Origin: Streptomyces sp. CG1
GTDB taxonomy: Bacteria; Actinomycetota; Actinomycetes; Streptomycetales; Streptomycetaceae
Assembly: GCF_041080625.1 (NCBI RefSeq)
Contig: NZ_CP163518.1
Location: forward strand, 2,666,001 to 2,730,000
Direction: 5' to 3'
DNA length: 64,000 nucleotides
The notes beneath the pieces were generated by a model that was not told where the DNA came from, did not search any database, and saw only the letters and a program-made list of their open reading frames with translations. Of the stretch, positions 8,751 through 18,297 are shown piece by piece. Each line of letters starts with the position of its first letter. The first letter of the stretch is position 1. The translations under genes and the position numbers were made by a program.

Positions 8751-9020
8751 TCAGTGGCCGCCGAACAGCGAGCGCCGCAGCCGACGCAGCGGTGCGAACA
8801 GGGAGACACGGCTGACCCGCCTGCCCCGGTCGCTGCGCTGGTGTGCGGTGTCACGCGCCGTCAGCTCGCGCATCAGCGAGGTCGCCTCGACCGTCTCCCG
8901 CTGCGGTATGGCGGGACCCGCCAGCACCGACAGATGGCGGTCCAGACGCGAACTGGTCGCGCTGCTCCCGCAGGTGATCGCAGGGACCCTGGCCCTGCTG
9001 CGCATTGTTATCTGATCCAT
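8751..9020 (-). CDS. Small basic protein, unknown function
   Basis: An 89-residue protein that starts MDQITMRSRARVPAI at an ATG behind GGGGAGTGAC, a near-ideal ribosome site 1-2 bp from standard spacing. It has two hydrophobic-poor, Arg/Ser-rich halves and ends in a basic LRRLRRSLFGGH. There is no signal peptide or membrane segment. I think related small proteins occur next to the SigK/RskA pair in other Streptomyces, but this is from memory. It lies 126 bp downstream of the anti-sigma gene on the same strand. Confidence 0.6.
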   Translation of the reverse strand: MDQITMRSRARVPAITCGSSATSSRLDRHLSVLAGPAIPQRETVEATSLMRELTARDTAHQRSDRGRRVSRVSLFAPLRRLRRSLFGGH

Positions 9021-9146
9021 GTCACTCCCCACCCGTACGAGTCCACCCGGCCCGGGCAGGCTAACCCTATCGCCCCACCGGGGCACGCGGGTATCTCGGG
9101 CACAGGATTCACCTTCCCCATAAGGCTGTTGACCGTCCCACTTTGA

Positions 9147-9962
9147 CTACTCTCCGAATCCGACCGATTTCAGGGTGAGTTGGACAATGGGCTGGCTGGT
9201 GGGCTGCGCCGAGCCGCCACCAGGCTCGACGGTTACGGCGAGTGACGTCGAGGAGGCGCCCAGACCCTTCGCGACCAAGGGCGTGTCGCCCGCGAAGAGC
9301 CCGAGGGAGCGCGGTTGCACGCGCGGGCGCATGAGCCAGAGCTGGCGGACGCGGCCGTCGGGCGGGGTGCCGTATCCGCTGAGGGTGACGACGGCTTCCT
9401 CCTGCGAGGCGGAAGCGATCACTCCGATTCCGCGGCCCCGCGCGTCCTCGCTGGTGACGGCGCGAGCGTCGGGCGCGGCCAGAACGTGGGCGATCTCACG
9501 TGCCCGGGACCGCTCGGCGTTGAGCCGGTCCTGGGTGTGGTGCGCCTGGACGGCGAAGAGGGAGGCGACGACGAGGGCCGCCGCGGCGGTGGCCGTGGCG
9601 AGCGGCACGAAGAGCGGGTGCGTGCGGGGCGTACGGGTGCGTCGCGGCGGGGGCTGGGCGCCCCAGACGTGCGGCGGCAGCTGGGGCGTGCGCTCCCGGG
9701 CCGGCGCGGTCTGTTCCTGCGGGGTGGTCCGTACGGCGGCGAACACCCGCTCACGCAGGGCGGCGGGCGGCGGGGCCGCCGTGGACCAGGCGAGGCGCAC
9801 GGCGTCCTCGGCCAGCTCCCGCACCTCGGCGGCACAGCGGTCGCAGCCCCGCAGATGTTTCTCGAAGCGGCGCCGCTCGCCCGGTTCCAGGGCGTCGAGC
9901 GCGTAGGGCGCGGCGAGGGAGTGCGGGTCCTCGCGGCGCAACAGCCTGCCCAGGATGCTCAT
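9147..9962 (-). CDS. rskA: Anti-sigma factor of the RskA type (anti-SigK)
   Basis: A 271-residue membrane protein. Residues 1-60 are a zinc-associated anti-sigma domain with His36-x3-Cys40-x2-Cys43. One membrane helix follows at about 120-142, and the rest is the exported RskA C-terminal domain (beta-rich, ending IVQLTLKSVGFGE). It should hold the ECF sigma factor at the membrane until cut by regulated proteolysis. The ATG at 9962 overlaps the sigma gene stop by ATGA, confirming the pair. Confidence 0.9.
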   Translation of the reverse strand: MSILGRLLRREDPHSLAAPYALDALEPGERRRFEKHLRGCDRCAAEVRELAEDAVRLAWSTAAPPPAALRERVFAAVRTTPQEQTAPARERTPQLPPHVWGAQPPPRRTRTPRTHPLFVPLATATAAAALVVASLFAVQAHHTQDRLNAERSRAREIAHVLAAPDARAVTSEDARGRGIGVIASASQEEAVVTLSGYGTPPDGRVRQLWLMRPRVQPRSLGLFAGDTPLVAKGLGASSTSLAVTVEPGGGSAQPTSQPIVQLTLKSVGFGE

Positions 9963-10501
9963 GCCGCTCCTCCCAGGCACTCGCGGAGCCGCGTGAGTCC
10001 GTCGCGCATCCGTGTCTTGACCGTGCCGAGCGGCAGCGCGAGCCGCTCGGCCACCTCACGGTAGGTGTAGCCGTCGTAGTAGGCGAGGGTCACGGACTGG
10101 CGTTGCAGGGCCGTGAGCCGGTGCAGACAGCGGCGCACCCATTCGCGTTCCAGACCGGCCTCGACCTCCTCGGCGACCTGGTCGAAGGCGGGCTCCCCGG
10201 CGCGCAGGGCCTCCCGCTGCTCGCGTTCGCCGGCCGCGCGGGCGCTGCGCACCCGGTCCACGGCACGGCGGTGGGCGAGGGTGAGGATCCAGGACAGCGC
10301 GCTGCCCCGGCCCGGGTCGAACCGGGCGGCCGAGCGCCACATCTCCAGCAGCACCTCCTGGGCGACCTCCTCGGACTGGGCGGGATCGCGCACCACCCGT
10401 CGGACCAGCCCGTACACCGGCCCGGACACCAGTGCGTACAGGTCCTCGAACGCTCTCTGGTCGCCGCCCGCGACGAGCACCAGCAGCTCGTCCGCCTGCA
10501 T
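9959..10501 (-). CDS. sigK: ECF sigma factor, SigK-like
   Basis: A 180-residue ECF sigma factor. Region 2 runs about residues 10-80 (AFEDLYALVSGPVYGLVRR, then EEVAQEVLLEMWR) and region 4 about 115-175 (LTALQRQSVTLAYYDGYTYREVAERL). The ATG at 10501 follows GAGGGGG. A longer ORF upstream has no start signal. It is co-transcribed with the overlapping RskA gene and divergent from a DUF4331 gene whose upstream region carries a SigK-like promoter, so that operon is the likely target. Confidence 0.92.
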   Translation of the reverse strand: MQADELLVLVAGGDQRAFEDLYALVSGPVYGLVRRVVRDPAQSEEVAQEVLLEMWRSAARFDPGRGSALSWILTLAHRRAVDRVRSARAAGEREQREALRAGEPAFDQVAEEVEAGLEREWVRRCLHRLTALQRQSVTLAYYDGYTYREVAERLALPLGTVKTRMRDGLTRLRECLGGAA

Positions 10502-10642
10502 GCGGGCCCCCTCTCCGTGGCCGCAGCCGGCCCCTCCGCGCACTCCACGCATCCGCACGAACGCACACCTCCGGCCGGTGATACGGATCAGCGGGCCGAA
10601 AACGCGGGTCGGGACGTGGCCAAAAGTTTTTCTCCTGCCGAC

Positions 10643-10670
10643 CAATCCGAGCGGCGCGCCGGCTCCGAAG
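10643..10670 (+). promoter_or_regulatory. Candidate SigK-type promoter of the DUF4331 operon
   Basis: CAATCC at 10643-10648 and CCGAAG at 10665-10670 are separated by 16 bp. Mycobacterial SigK promoters are described as CCATCC-N16/17-CCGAAT, so both hexamers match at five or six positions. The predicted start falls about 35 bp before the ATG at 10712. The match is by eye. Confidence 0.45.
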
Positions 10671-10711
10671 ACCCGTCCGTCAGAGGCAAGTCGGCACTGA
10701 GGACGGACGGC

Positions 10712-12271
10712 ATGACACCTCTCTTCTCCAGGGGTCCCTTCTCCAGGCGCGGCCCGGGACGCACGGGCCTGGTCACGCTCATCTGCGGGGCGCTGGCCGC
10801 CGGAGGGCTCACCGCGGCCGGCGTCGCCGCGCTGGCACCCGGGGCGGCCTCGGCCTCCTCCCACCGGGAGGCCCCGCTGATCTCGGGGACCCCGCAGTAC
10901 GACAACACCGACCTGTACGCGTTCGTCAGCCCCGACAAGCCCGACACGACGACGGTCGTGGCGAACTGGATCCCGTTCGAGGAGCCGGCGGGCGGCCCGA
11001 ACTTCTACACGTTCGCCGACGACGCCCAGTACGACATCCACATCGACAACAACGGTGACGCGAAAGACGACCTGATCTTCCGCTACACCTTCAAGACCCA
11101 CACGAAGAACGGCAACACGTTCCTCTACAACACCGGTGTCGTGAAGAGCCTCGACGACCCGAACCTCAACATCACGCAGACCTACGACATCGATCTGCTC
11201 CGGCTCAAGCACGACCGGGTGGCGTACCGGACCAGGCTCGCCGAGGACGTGCCGGTCGCGCCGTCGAACGTCGGCAAGGCCTCCATGCCGGACTACGCCA
11301 AGCTGCGCTCGCAGGCCGTCTACAAGACTGCGGGCGGCGCCACGACCTTCGCCGGGCAGGCGGACGACCCGTTCTTCGCCGACCTGCGCGTCTTCGACCT
11401 GCTCTACGGCGGCAACCTCAGCGAGGTCGGCAACGACACCCTCAAGGGCTACAACGTCAACACCATCGCCCTGCAGGTGCCCACCGACCTGATCCGCGAG
11501 TCCTCGAAGCAGCCGGTCGTCGGCATCTGGTCCACCACCCAGCGCCGCAACGCGCAGGGCTACTACACGCAGGTCTCGCGCCTGGGCAACCCGCTGGTCA
11601 ACGAGGTCGTGAACCCGCAGAGGGACAAGGACAAGTTCAACGCCTCGCAGCCCGCGTACGACGCCCAGTTCCTGAAGAACGTCACCAACCCCGAACTGCC
11701 CAAGCTCATCGAGCAGATCTACAAGATCAAGGCGCCGAGCGAACCGCGCAACGACCTGGTCGACGTGTTCCTCAAGGGCGTCAAGGGCCTCAACCAGCCG
11801 CCGTACGTGCGGCCTTCCGAGGAGCTGCGCCTGAACACCTCGATCAAGCCGAGCATGCACCCCAAGCGGCTCGGTGTCCTGGACGGCGACAACGCGGGCT
11901 TCCCGAACGGACGTCGCCTCACCGACGACGTGGTGGACGAGGCACTCCAGGTGATGGAGGGCTCACTGGTCGGCATGAAGAACAACTTGGGCGACGGGGT
12001 CGACACGAACGACCAGAACTTCGAGAAGTACTTCCCGTACGTCGCCGAGCCCACCTCCGGTTCCCGCGGCCCGCTCGCCAAGGGCACGACCGCGGGTACG
12101 GACGTGCGCAGCCAGCTGGGTGACGCCCTGCAGCCGGCCGGGTCCTCCGGCGGTTCCGGATCCGGCAACACCGTGCTGATCGCCGCGTCGGCGGCCTCGG
12201 GCGCGGCCGGGATCCTGCTGCTCGGCACCGCCGTGGGCTGGTGGCGCCGCCGCATCCGCCGCCCGTACTGA
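10712..12271 (+). CDS. DUF4331 family exported, membrane-anchored protein
   Basis: A 519-residue protein. Residues about 15-48 are a signal sequence ending AAGAASASS. Then SSHREAPLISGTPQYDNTDLY opens the DUF4331 domain that fills most of the chain. A Gly/Ser linker, one membrane helix (about 486-510) and a basic tail WWRRRIRRPY end it. It is therefore displayed outside the cell and anchored at the C terminus. The biochemical role of DUF4331 is not known to me. It starts an operon with the TPR gene and the metal-transporter gene, and lies divergent from SigK/RskA. Confidence 0.85.
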   Translation: MTPLFSRGPFSRRGPGRTGLVTLICGALAAGGLTAAGVAALAPGAASASSHREAPLISGTPQYDNTDLYAFVSPDKPDTTTVVANWIPFEEPAGGPNFYTFADDAQYDIHIDNNGDAKDDLIFRYTFKTHTKNGNTFLYNTGVVKSLDDPNLNITQTYDIDLLRLKHDRVAYRTRLAEDVPVAPSNVGKASMPDYAKLRSQAVYKTAGGATTFAGQADDPFFADLRVFDLLYGGNLSEVGNDTLKGYNVNTIALQVPTDLIRESSKQPVVGIWSTTQRRNAQGYYTQVSRLGNPLVNEVVNPQRDKDKFNASQPAYDAQFLKNVTNPELPKLIEQIYKIKAPSEPRNDLVDVFLKGVKGLNQPPYVRPSEELRLNTSIKPSMHPKRLGVLDGDNAGFPNGRRLTDDVVDEALQVMEGSLVGMKNNLGDGVDTNDQNFEKYFPYVAEPTSGSRGPLAKGTTAGTDVRSQLGDALQPAGSSGGSGSGNTVLIAASAASGAAGILLLGTAVGWWRRRIRRPY

Positions 12272-12372
12272 CCCCGCCCCCACCCCAGACCGGCGCGGCC
12301 CGTATCTTCCCCTCCCCCACGGCGGGCCGCGTCTTCCCCTTCCGACCAGCACCAGGCGACCGAGGAGAGGCC

Positions 12373-14046
12373 ATGTCTCCGGGCACGAACAACGACGAGA
12401 CCTGCGAACGGCAGGTGAACCCGGAGCAAGGCGGGACGGCGCCGCCCACCGCGTCCGTGGCCTCCGCCGAGGCTGACCTGCCGGCCTCCGGTACCGAGAC
12501 CCTGGCGCCCGACACCGAGGAGTCCTCGGCCTCCGGCTGCGCAGAGCCCCCGGCCGGCGACGCCGAACACCTGCCTCCCGGCTCCGAAGAGTCCCCGATC
12601 GCCGGCTCCGGCTCCGGCGAGCGGGCGTCTGGCCCCGAGAAGCCCTCGGTCTCCCGCTCCACCCCCGGCTCCGGCTCCGGCTCCGGCGAGCGCGTGGCCG
12701 CGTTCCGGCGGTTCGCCGCCGCCGGCCGGCGCTGGCGGGCCGGGCAACTCGCCGGGTGCGCGGCCCTGTTGGCTGTCGCGCTGACCGGTGGAGCGATCGC
12801 CTTCGGTGCGAGTCGGGCGCCGGACCCGGTTCCGGTCGCCTCCAGTGCTGTTGACCCCGGTGTGCTGGGCGGCGGCAACCTGGACGCCTCCATCACCGCG
12901 CTCCAGACGCACCTGCGCACCCAGCCCAAGGACTCCGGCAGCTGGGCCGCCCTGGGCCTCGCCTATGTCGAGCAGGCGCGGACCAAGGGCGACCCCGCCC
13001 GCTATCCGCAGGCGGACCAGGCGCTGAAGCGGTCTCTGTCGCTGGCCCCCGACAGCGACCAGGCACTGGCCGGCCGCGCCGCCCTCGCCGCCGCCCGGCA
13101 CGACTTCGCCGACGCCCTGACCTACGCGGAAGCGGCGCTGCGGCAGAACCCGTACAGCGAGCGCGCGCTGTCCTCCCGTATCGACGCCCTGGTCGAACTC
13201 GGCCGGTACGCCGAGGCGTCGAAGGCCGCCGAGACCGCCGACGCCCGCAAACCGGGCGTACCGGTCTTCACGCGGTACGCGTACGTGCACGAGCTGCGCG
13301 GCGACGTGACGACGGCACGGCGGGTTCTGCAGCAGGCCCTGGCGAGTGCCGCATCGCCAGGTGACATCGCGTACGTCGCCGCCCAGCTCGGTCAACTCGC
13401 CTGGAACCAGGGCGACTACAAGACCGCCCTCATGTACTACGCCCGTGCCCTCGCCGCCGACGACACCTACCTCCCGGCGCTGGAGGGCCGGGCCAGGGCG
13501 CAGGCGGCGAGCGGGGACCGCGTGGCGGCGATCAAGGGGATGGAGACGGTGGTGTCCCGCTATCCGCTGCCGGGCCCGCTCGTCGAACTGGGCGAGCTGT
13601 ACGAGGCGCGGGGCGCGGCCGGCGACCGGGCCAGGGCCGGGCGGCAGTACGCCCTCGTGGACACCTGGATCGCGCTGGCCCGCGCCAACGGCGTCAACGC
13701 CGACCTCGACACCGCGCTGGCCGCCGCCGACCACGGCGACAAGGCGGCCGCCCTGCGCGCGGCCCGCGCCGAATGGGCCCGTCGGCACACCGTACACACC
13801 GCGGACGCGCTGGCCTGGGCGCTGCATGTCAACGGCCGTGACACGGAAGCCCTGGCATACGCCGGCCGGGCCACCGCCACCGGGTACCACAACGCCGCGT
13901 TCCTCTACCACCGCGGCATGATCGAGCTGGCCACGGGCCACCGGACGGCGGGCCGCGCCTCGCTGACCTCCGCTCTGCAGCTGAACCCGGGCTTCTCCCC
14001 CTTGGGCGCCGCCGAGGCCCGCAAGGCACTGGAGGCCGCGAAGTGA
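12373..14046 (+). CDS. Membrane-anchored TPR protein
   Basis: A 557-residue protein from an ATG behind GGAGAGG. Residues 1-120 are low-complexity Ser/Glu/Pro/Gly with GSGSG runs. One membrane helix lies at about 125-150. From about 170 onward there are successive tetratricopeptide repeats (ALGLAYVEQA, ALTYAEAALRQNP, QLAWNQGDYKTALMYYARAL). TPR arrays bind other proteins, so it may scaffold the DUF4331 protein or the transporter. It is linked to the next gene by a GTGA overlap and follows the DUF4331 stop by 101 bp. Confidence 0.85.
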   Translation: MSPGTNNDETCERQVNPEQGGTAPPTASVASAEADLPASGTETLAPDTEESSASGCAEPPAGDAEHLPPGSEESPIAGSGSGERASGPEKPSVSRSTPGSGSGSGERVAAFRRFAAAGRRWRAGQLAGCAALLAVALTGGAIAFGASRAPDPVPVASSAVDPGVLGGGNLDASITALQTHLRTQPKDSGSWAALGLAYVEQARTKGDPARYPQADQALKRSLSLAPDSDQALAGRAALAAARHDFADALTYAEAALRQNPYSERALSSRIDALVELGRYAEASKAAETADARKPGVPVFTRYAYVHELRGDVTTARRVLQQALASAASPGDIAYVAAQLGQLAWNQGDYKTALMYYARALAADDTYLPALEGRARAQAASGDRVAAIKGMETVVSRYPLPGPLVELGELYEARGAAGDRARAGRQYALVDTWIALARANGVNADLDTALAAADHGDKAAALRAARAEWARRHTVHTADALAWALHVNGRDTEALAYAGRATATGYHNAAFLYHRGMIELATGHRTAGRASLTSALQLNPGFSPLGAAEARKALEAAK

Positions 14047-15536
14047 GGCTGCGTCCTGTGTTCGTCCTCGGTGCCCTGTGCGGCGCCTTCGTGCTCCTGC
14101 CCGCCGCCGGCGCGAGCGCGCATCCCCTCGGCAACTTCACCGTCAACCGGTACGACGGCCTCGTCGCCGCGCCGGGCCGGCTCCGGGTCGACCATGTCGA
14201 GGACCTGGCCGAGATACCGGCGACCCAGGCCAAGCCGGACCTGGCGCGGCTGGGTGTGACGGAGTGGGCCCGGCAGCGCTGCGCGCAGGCCGCCCGGGGC
14301 AGCGAGGCGACCGTGAACGGGCGCAAGGTCCCCCTCACCGTGCGGGACAGCCGGGCCGCGCTGCGCCCCGGGCAGGCGGGCCTCAACACCCTGCGCGTGG
14401 AGTGCCGTTGGACGGCGCCGCTCCCCCGGGCCGGCTCGGTCGCGCTCGGCTTCCGCAGCGCGACGAACTGGTCCGGGCCCGGCTGGCGGGAGATCACCGC
14501 GCGCGGCGACCGTATGACGCTCACCGCGACGGACGTGCCGAAGACCTCGGTCTCGCACGAACTGACCACGTATCCCAAGGACTTGCTGTCCTCCCCGGCC
14601 GACACCACCACCGCCTCCGTACGACTGCGCCCCGGCGGGCCGGCCCTCGCCGAGGAACCGCAGGCGGCACCGGGGGCCGCCGTCCTGCCGCGGGGCGCCG
14701 ACCGCTGGACCCGCGCGCTGGACGACCTCGTGGCCCGCCACGACCTCACCGTCGGCTTCGCCTCGCTCGCGCTGCTCGTCGCGGTCGTGCTCGGCGCGCT
14801 GCACGCGCTCGCCCCGGGCCACGGCAAGACCCTGATGGCCGCGGCCGCGGCGGCACGCGGGGGCCGGGCCCGGCCCCGGGACGTACTGCCGCTGGCGGCC
14901 TCGGTCACCGTGACCCACACCCTCGGCGTGGTCGCTCTGGGCCTGCTCGTCACGGCCGGTTCCGCAGCCACGCCCTCGGTGATCGCCTGGCTGGGCATCG
15001 CCGGCGGCGCACTGGTCCTCGCGACCGGCGCTGGCCTCGTACGAAGGGTGTGGTCCGCCCGCCACCATCACCCCGCTCACCATGGAGAGCACACCCATGA
15101 AGGACACGACCATGGCGAGCACACCCACGGAGGACACGCCCACAGTCACACCCACACCCATGGCGGTCACCCCCACACCCACCCCGCCGCCCCCACCCTC
15201 CGCGGCACGATCCTGCTCGGCTTCGCCGGTGGGCTCGTGCCCAGTCCGTCCGCCGTGGTCGTCCTCGTGGGTGCCGCCGCGCTCGGAAAGGCCTGGTTCG
15301 GGCTGCTGCTCGTCGTGGCCTACGGTGCCGGGCTCGCGCTGACGCTCACGGCGGCCGGGTTCGCCGTGGTCCGGCTGGGCTCGGGGGTGAGCCGGGTGCT
15401 GGAGCGGCGTCCGCGCTGGACCGCCCACCCGGTGGCCACGCTGGTGCGCCGGTCCGTGCCGCTCGTGTCCGCGCTGGTCGTCATGGCCCTGGGTGCCGGA
15501 TTGGTGCTCAGGGGGGCCGCATCCGCGCTGGGCTGA
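14043..15536 (+). CDS. NicO/RcnA-like nickel/cobalt transporter with His-rich loop
   Basis: A 497-residue protein starting at a GTG that overlaps the TPR stop. It has a signal peptide (to about residue 26, ASA-HPLGNFTVNRY) and an extracellular domain to about 230. A NicO-type membrane part begins LHALAPGHGKTLMAA and contains a cytosolic or periplasmic loop at about 340-380 with more than fifteen histidines in HxH and HTHGGH units. Such loops bind Ni2+, Co2+ or Zn2+. The direction of transport is not shown by sequence. RcnA relatives export, others import. Operon position suggests metal handling linked to SigK control. Confidence 0.82.
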   Translation: MRLRPVFVLGALCGAFVLLPAAGASAHPLGNFTVNRYDGLVAAPGRLRVDHVEDLAEIPATQAKPDLARLGVTEWARQRCAQAARGSEATVNGRKVPLTVRDSRAALRPGQAGLNTLRVECRWTAPLPRAGSVALGFRSATNWSGPGWREITARGDRMTLTATDVPKTSVSHELTTYPKDLLSSPADTTTASVRLRPGGPALAEEPQAAPGAAVLPRGADRWTRALDDLVARHDLTVGFASLALLVAVVLGALHALAPGHGKTLMAAAAAARGGRARPRDVLPLAASVTVTHTLGVVALGLLVTAGSAATPSVIAWLGIAGGALVLATGAGLVRRVWSARHHHPAHHGEHTHEGHDHGEHTHGGHAHSHTHTHGGHPHTHPAAPTLRGTILLGFAGGLVPSPSAVVVLVGAAALGKAWFGLLLVVAYGAGLALTLTAAGFAVVRLGSGVSRVLERRPRWTAHPVATLVRRSVPLVSALVVMALGAGLVLRGAASALG

Positions 15537-15579
15537 GCTAGTTTTGTGGAGAAATCACGCGACATGCCTTGGGGGCGCC

Positions 15580-17211
15580 GTGTCCGAAGAGCCGGGCCGT
15601 GAACGTGTGATCGCGGGCCGCTACCGTCTGCTGTCCCCGCTGGGCGAGGGCGGCATGGGCACGGTGTGGCGTGCCCGGGACGAGGTGCTGCACCGCGAGG
15701 TGGCCGTCAAGGAGGTGCGGGCCCCGGCCGGACTGCCGGCCTCCGATGTGGAGCGGATGTACGCGCGCCTGGAGCGCGAGGCGTGGGCGGCGGCCCGGGT
15801 CTCGGACCGCAATGTGGTCACGGTGTACGACGTGGCGCTGGAGGGCGGCCGGCCGTGGATCGTGATGGAGCTGGTGCGCGGGCTGTCGCTCGCCGACCAG
15901 TTGGAGGCGGAGGGTCCGCTGACGCCGCAGCGGGCGGCGCACATCGGTGCCGAGGTGCTGTCCGCACTGCGCGCCGCGCACGCCGCCGGGGTGCTGCACC
16001 GGGACGTGAAGCCGGCCAATGTGCTGCTCGCGAACGACGGCCGGGTGGTGCTGACCGACTTCGGTATCGCCTCGGTCGAGGGCAGCTCCGCGCTGACCAT
16101 GACCGGCGAGGTGGTCGGCTCGCCCGAATTCCTCGCTCCGGAGCGGGCGTTGGGGCGGACGCCGGGGCCGGAGTCCGATCTGTGGTCGCTGGGGGTGCTG
16201 CTCTACTCGGCCGTGGAGGGCGTCTCGCCGTTCCGGTACGACACCCCCATCAGCACCCTGCGTGCCGTGGTGGACGAGGAGTTGCCGCCGCCGCTCCGGG
16301 CCGGGCCGCTCGCCCCGGTCATCGAGGGACTGCTGCGCAAGGACCCCGCCGAGCGGCTGGACGCCGGGCGGGCGGAACACGAGCTGCGGATCGTCGCGGC
16401 TGGGGGTGCCCCCTCCAGGGGAGGAACGCCCCGCGCGGCCACGATGCCGCTGCCGCCGTCGTACACCGCCCCGACAGCTGTGGACCGGGAGTACGCGGCC
16501 CCGTACCCGCAGCCGCCCTCTCCCACCCCGCCGGCACCCCTGCACGGCACGACGACGTCCGCGGCGCCGGAACGGACACGGCGGGCCGGTGCGGTGCTGG
16601 TGGCGGGCCTGCTCGCGGTCGCGCTCGCCCTGGCGGGGCTGACGTACGCGCTGCTGCACCGCGACAGCGGCGGCGGCCGGGGGAACGCGGGCGGCGCCTC
16701 GGCGAGCGACAGCGCACACGCGCCGACCGCGAGCGGCAGCACCGACTCGAACACCGGGACGCCGTCGACCGTGAGCCGCAGCGCGTCGCCGAGCACGCAG
16801 CCGGCACAGTCCGTGCAGGTCACCGTGGCCGGTGAGCACACCACGTACTCCGGGACCTGTCCCCCGCCGGCCGCGCAGACGCCGGCTTTCACAGCGACGT
16901 TCACGGTGGGGCGGCTGCCGGCGCAGGTGGAGTACCGCTGGGTGTCGACGCGCGGGTCGGTGTCGGATCCGGGGTGGCGGACGCTGTCCTTCCCGGACGG
17001 CGGCGGCAAGACGCAGAAGGTGCGGGTGACCCTGACGGTGAACTCGGGCAGCGGGACGACCGAGGACCGGATCAGTGTGAAGGTGCGCGGTCCCGTGCAG
17101 ACGACCTCGAACTCCGTGCCCATCGTGGTGAGTTGCGCGCAGACGGCGACGGAGACCCCGACGGGCGGGGCCTCCGCTTCGGTGTCGGGCTCACCGGGGA
17201 GTTCGTCCTGA
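15580..17211 (+). CDS. Serine/threonine protein kinase, PknB-type, with extracellular domain
   Basis: A 543-residue receptor-like kinase. Residues 15-275 hold the catalytic domain: GEGGMG loop (22-27), Lys44, HRDVKPANVLL (Asp142), DFG (Asp160) and APE. A Pro/Ala linker leads to a membrane helix at about 336-358. Outside are a Ser/Thr-rich stretch and a beta-sandwich-like domain of about 95 residues with a Cys near each end. The GTG at 15580 is chosen because GGGGGCG precedes it and the kinase fold starts within 15 residues. No PASTA repeats, so it is not the cell-wall PknB itself. Confidence 0.9.
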   Translation: MSEEPGRERVIAGRYRLLSPLGEGGMGTVWRARDEVLHREVAVKEVRAPAGLPASDVERMYARLEREAWAAARVSDRNVVTVYDVALEGGRPWIVMELVRGLSLADQLEAEGPLTPQRAAHIGAEVLSALRAAHAAGVLHRDVKPANVLLANDGRVVLTDFGIASVEGSSALTMTGEVVGSPEFLAPERALGRTPGPESDLWSLGVLLYSAVEGVSPFRYDTPISTLRAVVDEELPPPLRAGPLAPVIEGLLRKDPAERLDAGRAEHELRIVAAGGAPSRGGTPRAATMPLPPSYTAPTAVDREYAAPYPQPPSPTPPAPLHGTTTSAAPERTRRAGAVLVAGLLAVALALAGLTYALLHRDSGGGRGNAGGASASDSAHAPTASGSTDSNTGTPSTVSRSASPSTQPAQSVQVTVAGEHTTYSGTCPPPAAQTPAFTATFTVGRLPAQVEYRWVSTRGSVSDPGWRTLSFPDGGGKTQKVRVTLTVNSGSGTTEDRISVKVRGPVQTTSNSVPIVVSCAQTATETPTGGASASVSGSPGSSS

Positions 17212-17250
17212 GGGCGGGAGAGTTCACCCTCGGGGGCGAGCCCGTTCGGG

Positions 17251-18057
17251 TCATGCGTTGTTCGTGAGTACCGGCAGATAGCCGCCGGACTGGCCGGCCG
17301 CGGTGGGGTGGTACGACTCGCTGATGTCGAGCCAGTTGACGCTGTGCAGCCAGGAGTCACCGGAACAGATCTCGTGGCTGGAGAACGCGGAGCGGACGTC
17401 GCCGAAGACGAACCCGTGGGCCTGGGCGCGCTTCTGGATGGCGGCGTCGATGTAGTCGGCCGCGCCGTTGATCGCGGACCGCTTGGTGTCCGAGAGGCCG
17501 AGGCAGGTCTGGCCGAGCAGATAGAAGCGGGGGTAGCCGAGGACGACCACCTGGGCGCCCGGGGCCTTGGAGCTGATCGCGTCGTACACGGTGTCGAGCT
17601 TGCCGGGGAGCGTGGAGTCGACGTACGCCTTGGCGGTGTCGATCCGGGAGAGACAGGCGCTGTCGGACTGGATCACACAGGTCGTCATGACGTCGGAGAA
17701 CCCGGCGTCGTTGCCGCCGATGGTGAGGGACACCAGTGAGGTGGAGGAGTTCAGCGAGCCGAGCTGATTGGCCATCACATCGTCCGTCGTGGCGCCGGAA
17801 CAGGCGTCGAAGGCGAACGAGGACGGGCTGTGGGCGGCGTTCCACAGGTACGGGTACGCCTTCGTGCTGCGGTCGCAGTTGCCGCTGGAGCTGATGTAGC
17901 TGCCCGAGCCGACTCCGGACGAGTAGGAGTCGCCGAGGGCGACATAGCCGCCGGTCGCGGCCGTCGAGGAGGCCTGCGCCGACGCGGCTCCGGTGAGCCC
18001 GAGGCCGGCGGCGAGGAGGAGTGAGGTAACGAGTCCGGTAAGTCGGGAACGTCTCAT
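17251..18057 (-). CDS. Secreted SGNH/GDSL-family lipase/esterase
   Basis: A 268-residue exported hydrolase. The signal peptide ends near AASAQA (about 25-29). Catalytic Ser44 lies in GDSYSSG, the GGND block appears as TIGGNDAG, and the His is in SESYHPTAAG. Six cysteines fit three disulfides. Size and motifs match the S. coelicolor SCO1725-type lipase as I remember it. The ATG at 18057 has GGGAGG upstream. It stands convergent to the kinase gene with a 39-bp gap. Confidence 0.93.
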   Translation of the reverse strand: MRRSRLTGLVTSLLLAAGLGLTGAASAQASSTAATGGYVALGDSYSSGVGSGSYISSSGNCDRSTKAYPYLWNAAHSPSSFAFDACSGATTDDVMANQLGSLNSSTSLVSLTIGGNDAGFSDVMTTCVIQSDSACLSRIDTAKAYVDSTLPGKLDTVYDAISSKAPGAQVVVLGYPRFYLLGQTCLGLSDTKRSAINGAADYIDAAIQKRAQAHGFVFGDVRSAFSSHEICSGDSWLHSVNWLDISESYHPTAAGQSGGYLPVLTNNA

Positions 18058-18297
18058 GGAACCTCCCTTTAGCAGGATCTCTGCCGCAACTGTCGTAGCA
18101 ACTACGCGTGTTGACGGGAAGTGTCCATGCCAAGACTTTTTGGGTCTCAACAGGATCAACCAGAAACATTCACCGTTCATCTATTGCGCGTACATGTCAC
18201 CGCTGGTGACGGTTCGACAACCGTCGTCTTGACGACGCCGCTTGGACTGCGCCACATTGAAGCCCGGCATCCGGCGCGTCGGGGGGCAAAGTCGCCA

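Noticed and set aside
10103..12271. A 722-codon frame extending the DUF4331 gene upstream
   Set aside because: It runs antisense through SigK and lacks a start signal; the signal peptide begins at 10712.
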